A stretch of 16,706 bases of DNA from Ruminococcus sp. CAG:563. Its GTDB lineage: Bacteria > Bacillota > Clostridia > Oscillospirales > Acutalibacteraceae. Of the stretch, positions 14,497-16,706 are shown one piece after another. The translations under genes and the position numbers were made by a program. Every line of letters begins with the position of its first letter. The first letter of the stretch is position 1. Location: contig FR882041.1 of NCBI GenBank assembly GCA_000434915.1, positions 1 through 16,706 on the forward strand, read 5' to 3'. The notes below the pieces were generated by a model, which worked only from the letters and a program-made list of their open reading frames with translations, was not told the origin of the DNA and made no database searches.

Positions 14497-15183
14497 TTAT
14501 TCAACGGAGAGCGCAATTTTCAGTAAGTCTTGACTTGAAAGATTGCCGGACACGGTATATTGACACTTGTTCTTTTCCCAAACTATTCCCTGTCTATGCT
14601 CCACATCACCATATACAATATAATCAATTCCGGCAATTTGTTCCACTGTTCCATCTTTATATTCAGTGTTTATGTTTATCTCATTATATATTGTCAGCTT
14701 TGTAATTATAAAAAATTCATTGTCTTTTGCATATTCTTTTGTATATTCATATTTATTCTTACTTTCGCTATTCAGAACAAACCCATCAGGTATATATCCT
14801 GTTTTCAAGTCATTAACTTTATTGTTTTCTGTATGACTAAAGTTTATTATTGAATGATCCGAAAAATTAAATATGTTATATTTATACTGGGCATAGCCGA
14901 GCGAACCTACCGCAAGCAAAACAATAATTATCGCCGCAATAAGCAAAATCTTTATCGGCTTCATCATCCTCCTGACGGATTTTGACTTTTTGCTGACAAT
15001 GGCACTGATTAATTCATTCTTTTTGGCCTCTGTAATAATATATTGATTTACGTCGTCCATTCTCAAAAGAGCGTCGCAGCACTCCATAACCATTCTGTCG
15101 TCAATTTGCGAAACATCTTTTTGAAGCTCATCGTCAATTATTTTGTTTAACTTTCTTTCTAAAGATCGAATAGTTTCTTTCAT
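14497..15183 (-). CDS. DUF4367-type single-pass membrane protein
   Basis: A 228-aa protein with a cytoplasmic helical N-terminus (1-70), one membrane segment at about 76-98 and an external domain ending GIDYIVYGD, QGIVWEKNKCQYTVSGN and LSSQDLLKIALSVE, the usual finish of DUF4367 domains. Such proteins are often encoded beside ECF sigma factors and are thought to act as anti-sigma or sensor proteins; that role is inference here. No sigma factor gene lies next to it in the window. GGAGGT is 7 nt before the ATG. It precedes the small secreted-protein gene on the same strand, with an ECF-like promoter in front of each gene, suggesting a small co-regulated envelope-stress unit. Confidence 0.75.
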   Translation of the reverse strand: MKETIRSLERKLNKIIDDELQKDVSQIDDRMVMECCDALLRMDDVNQYIITEAKKNELISAIVSKKSKSVRRMMKPIKILLIAAIIIVLLAVGSLGYAQYKYNIFNFSDHSIINFSHTENNKVNDLKTGYIPDGFVLNSESKNKYEYTKEYAKDNEFFIITKLTIYNEININTEYKDGTVEQIAGIDYIVYGDVEHRQGIVWEKNKCQYTVSGNLSSQDLLKIALSVE

Positions 15184-15200
15184 TTATCTTACCTCCCATG

Positions 15201-15230
15201 TATATATGTCAGTTTTTGCAATTTGTTACA
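15201..15230 (-). promoter_or_regulatory. ECF-like promoter, DUF4367-type gene
   Basis: Minus strand TGTAACA (15224-15230), 14 bp, then ACATATATA (15201-15209). The element is about 20 bp before the ATG at 15183. Same motif and spacing as at 14403-14431. Confidence 0.5.
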
Positions 15231-15385
15231 TAAATTTACAAAAATTTTTTGAATTAAATTCTTTCTTTCCTGTTTAACCCTCGTCGTCTTACAATATTTT
15301 TCATCACCGGTACACTGTAATTTTTCACTGTTTTCGATAAAAAGAGAAATATGTGTTTTATGATATATTACCATTTTTTGCTATA

Positions 15386-15489
15386 AAGGACAAGTCATTA
15401 TAAAAAATTCTTTTAAACAGGCCAAAAAGAACAGTCGCAAAACCCAAAAGAACCGTCGTAATTTGCTGCCATTCTTGTCCTTATAATGA
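15386..15489. repeat. Overlapping inverted repeats
   Basis: AAGGACAAG (15386-15394) pairs with CTTGTCCTT (15474-15482), extendable by TATA with one bulged A. Next to it TCATTATAA (15395-15403) pairs with TTATAATGA (15481-15489), which overlaps the first right arm, so the two pairings compete. Confidence 0.65.
15425..15461 (+). repeat. Two 16-bp direct repeats, 21-bp period
   Basis: AAAAGAACAGTCGCAA (15425-15440) and AAAAGAACCGTCGTAA (15446-15461) differ at two positions and start 21 bp apart, two helical turns. They lie 33-69 bp upstream of the plus-strand -35, a likely activator or repressor binding site. LytTR regulators bind 9-bp repeats at a similar period, but the GTC core departs from their GTT consensus. 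Confidence 0.6.
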
Positions 15490-15493
15490 ATTA

Positions 15494-15522
15494 TTGATTA
15501 TTGAGAATAATTGTGTTAATAT
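15494..15522 (+). promoter_or_regulatory. Sigma-A-type promoter for the zinc-ribbon gene
   Basis: -35 TTGATT (15494-15499), 17 bp spacer, -10 TAATAT (15517-15522), 17 bp before the ATG at 15540; the AGAGGTGA ribosome-binding site lies between. Confidence 0.65.
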
Positions 15523-15539
15523 TTTAAAGAGGTGATTTT

Positions 15540-16280
15540 ATGGCTAAATACTGCTCTTTTTGTGGAGGAAAGATTGGATTTTGGAAACCTGCTTTTTGGA
15601 TAGGATCTAAATTATCATGTGAAAGTTGCTATAAGAAGTTTGACGATTTAGAAAACACATTGGATAGTGCCTCCTACGATCAACAAAAAAGTATTATAAA
15701 AAGTATAATTAAGGAAACCAGATCAAATCAAGATATACTAGATGAATTTGATAAGAAATATCAAATAAGCCGAAAGGAAACCGAGAAATTCGGACCATTT
15801 TCAGGCCCAATAATATATTCTGTTGACGGAGCAAGAGGCAGACATATCGATGTATATACGGATAAGTGCGTAATTACTACAGTTACCACCTTTGGCTCTT
15901 TGTTAACTGATTCTGCAACAAATGGTGAAAAAACAATATACTTTGTCGACTGCGTCGGAATCCAGTTTAAAAAAGCCGGATTAACTCTTGGCTATTTGCA
16001 AATAGAAACACCAAGTGGTAATACAAATAACATACAAAACAACTTTTTTAATGAAAATAGTTTTACCTATGAAACTGACAACATTCCTAACGGTAAAATG
16101 GAAGAAATTGCTTTATATATAAAAGACAGAATATCTAAGATTAAAGATAATAAACAAGCTGGAAAGACTATAAACATAACACCCGCAGATGAGATTTTAA
16201 AATACAAAAAATTACTTGATATAGGAGCAATAACATCTGATGAATATAATGCAAAGAAAAAGCAATTGCTAAACCTATAA
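15540..16280 (+). CDS. Zinc-ribbon / PH-like / SHOCT protein
   Basis: A 246-aa protein with three parts. Residues 1-33 form a zinc ribbon (DUF4428-like) with Cys5, Cys8, Cys27 and Cys30 in YCSFCGGKIG and LSCESCYKK. A helical linker (about 35-80) leads to a central beta domain (about 90-195, HIDVYTDKCVITT, IYFVDCVGIQFKKAG) like bacterial PH/DUF4429 domains. The last 31 residues (ADEILKYKKLLDIGAITSDE and on) are a SHOCT domain, a short helical oligomerisation module. This combination recurs in Firmicutes, often near mobile or defence DNA, with no known function. No signal peptide or membrane segment; likely cytosolic. Codon use is more AT-rich than the genes to the left, suggesting acquisition. 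Confidence 0.8.
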   Translation: MAKYCSFCGGKIGFWKPAFWIGSKLSCESCYKKFDDLENTLDSASYDQQKSIIKSIIKETRSNQDILDEFDKKYQISRKETEKFGPFSGPIIYSVDGARGRHIDVYTDKCVITTVTTFGSLLTDSATNGEKTIYFVDCVGIQFKKAGLTLGYLQIETPSGNTNNIQNNFFNENSFTYETDNIPNGKMEEIALYIKDRISKIKDNKQAGKTINITPADEILKYKKLLDIGAITSDEYNAKKKQLLNL

Positions 16281-16307
16281 AAAATAATTATATCTAGAGT
16301 ATTTATT

Positions 16308-16338
16308 AGCCAATATATTCATGGCTTTTATGTTTTAT
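16308..16338 (+). terminator. Weak terminator after the zinc-ribbon gene
   Basis: AGCCA (16308-16312) pairs with TGGCT (16322-16326), followed by TTTATGTTTTAT. The stem is only 5 bp. Confidence 0.4.
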
Positions 16339-16569
16339 GAAATTTACACCTATAATTGCAAATATAAAATCAAAATACTGGAACATGGCTCGAACCTGTG
16401 ACTTTGAATATGTTGTCGGCAACTGCCGTTGCCTCATTGTATCGCTACGACAAAACAATTCACCGGAGAACAAATCTCTATCGAGGGTGTTAATTCAGTA
16501 ATCGTGTGAATGTTGTCAGAAATGCCCATATATCAAGGGCTTCGGCAGCCAGGGGTGTTGAATATAAAC

Positions 16570-16612
16570 AAAGAAGAGTAACCTTGATATTGTATCAAAA
16601 TTACTCTTCTTT
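16570..16612 (+). terminator. Long hairpin, possible terminator
   Basis: AAAGAAGAGTAA (16570-16581) pairs perfectly with TTACTCTTCTTT (16601-16612), and TTGATA/TATCAA extend the stem inside. T-rich ending on plus; the mirror on minus also ends in T. No gene is seen just upstream on either strand within the window. Confidence 0.55.
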
Positions 16613-16632
16613 TATGGCGCCTCAAACAGAGA

Positions 16633-16675
16633 TTCCCCTGACAGGGGAAATGTCACGGAGTGACAAAAGGGTGAC
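16633..16675. repeat. Double-hairpin intergenic repeat unit
   Basis: TTCCCCT-GAC-AGGGGAA (16633-16649) is followed after 1 nt by TGTCAC-GGA-GTGACA (16651-16665) and then AAAGGG. Two adjacent short perfect hairpins of this form resemble the small palindromic repeats scattered between genes in gut Clostridia. Confidence 0.6.
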
Positions 16676-16706
16676 TGCGAGGTACGAGCAGCTCGAACCT
16701 GTGGAC

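Larger units (their letters stand above)
15184..15539. other. Divergent intergenic region, regulatory repeats
   Basis: No gene was found in this 356-bp stretch. It holds the minus-strand ECF-like promoter, a set of inverted and direct repeats (15386-15489) and the plus-strand promoter at 15494-15522. A 61-codon minus-strand frame (15189-15374) has no ribosome-binding site and covers the ECF-like element. Confidence 0.7.
16388..16703. repeat. 13-bp direct repeat, tRNA T-arm-like
   Basis: GCTCGAACCTGTG occurs at 16388-16400 and 16691-16703, followed by AC and GAC. In reverse complement it reads CACAGGTTCGAGC, the shape of a tRNA T-arm; at the left copy ACAGG-TTCGAGC-CATGT is one base short of a perfect T-stem. 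No complete tRNA surrounds either copy, so an attachment-site or tRNA-fragment origin is only a suggestion. Confidence 0.5.
16339..16706. other. Gene-free terminal stretch with hairpins
   Basis: No gene can be supported here. It contains the two copies of GCTCGAACCTGTG, a hairpin GGCAAC-TGCC-GTTGCC (16418-16433), a long hairpin at 16570-16612 and a double hairpin at 16633-16665. A plus-strand frame is open from 16494 to the window edge, but it runs through all the hairpins and has no clear start. Confidence 0.6.

Noticed and set aside
15189..15374. 61-codon minus-strand frame
   Set aside because: No ribosome-binding site, low-complexity AT-rich DNA, and it overlaps the ECF-like promoter.
16380..16440. 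Intact tRNA on the minus strand
   Set aside because: Only the T-arm resembles a tRNA; no matching acceptor strand, D-arm or anticodon stem was found.
16494..16706. Plus-strand frame open to the window edge
   Set aside because: It runs through perfect hairpins and has no credible start; composition looks like intergenic repeat.

Overview
The window looks like chromosomal DNA of a Gram-positive, anaerobic gut-type Clostridia member, probably Oscillospirales/Ruminococcaceae. The evidence is the moderate-to-low GC, strong AGGAGG ribosome-binding sites, TTGAAA-N17-TAnnAT promoters, U-tailed hairpin terminators, a two-gene radical SAM/DUF2344 unit, tandem Gram-positive signal peptidases and small Clostridia-type secreted proteins. 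The taxon is inferred, not proven. No phage genes, transposase, CRISPR array or intact tRNA/rRNA was seen.

Left part, minus strand (63-2806), read right to left: a sigma-A-like promoter, a structured leader, rplS (ribosomal protein L19) and a terminator; two adjacent type I signal peptidases; a second terminator; then the circularly permuted ribosome-assembly GTPase rbgA/ylqF. This is a housekeeping translation/secretion block. Bases 1-62 lie downstream of rbgA and hold no gene I can assign.

Central part, minus strand (2899-9879): one apparent operon driven by a promoter at 9851-9879. It encodes an integral-membrane acyltransferase-3 protein, a TIGR03960-type radical SAM protein, its TIGR03936/DUF2344 partner (overlapping by 20 nt), and two tandem paralogous polytopic membrane proteins of about 545 aa. 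The paralogs resemble GT-C-fold glycosyltransferases. Together the acyltransferase and paralogs suggest building or decorating an envelope glycan or lipid; the radical SAM pair would be a passenger or tRNA/translation-related.

Divergent plus-strand part (9963-13712): a small TIM-barrel protein and a nitroreductase-like protein form a two-gene operon with its own terminator. A separate promoter then drives a large secreted right-handed beta-helix protein (GH141-like layout), closed by a strong terminator.

Right part (13713-16706), accessory in character: hairpin-rich gene-free DNA with degraded coding traces; two minus-strand genes (a small secreted protein and a DUF4367-type single-pass membrane protein) that share an unusual TGTMACA-N14-ACATATATA promoter-like motif; an AT-rich plus-strand zinc-ribbon/PH-like/SHOCT gene preceded by direct and inverted repeats; and a terminal gene-free stretch with several hairpins bounded by a 13-bp direct repeat resembling a tRNA T-arm. 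The most novel-looking signals are the shared ECF-like promoters, the tandem GT-C paralogs with a 35-bp identical block, and the terminal repeat structure.
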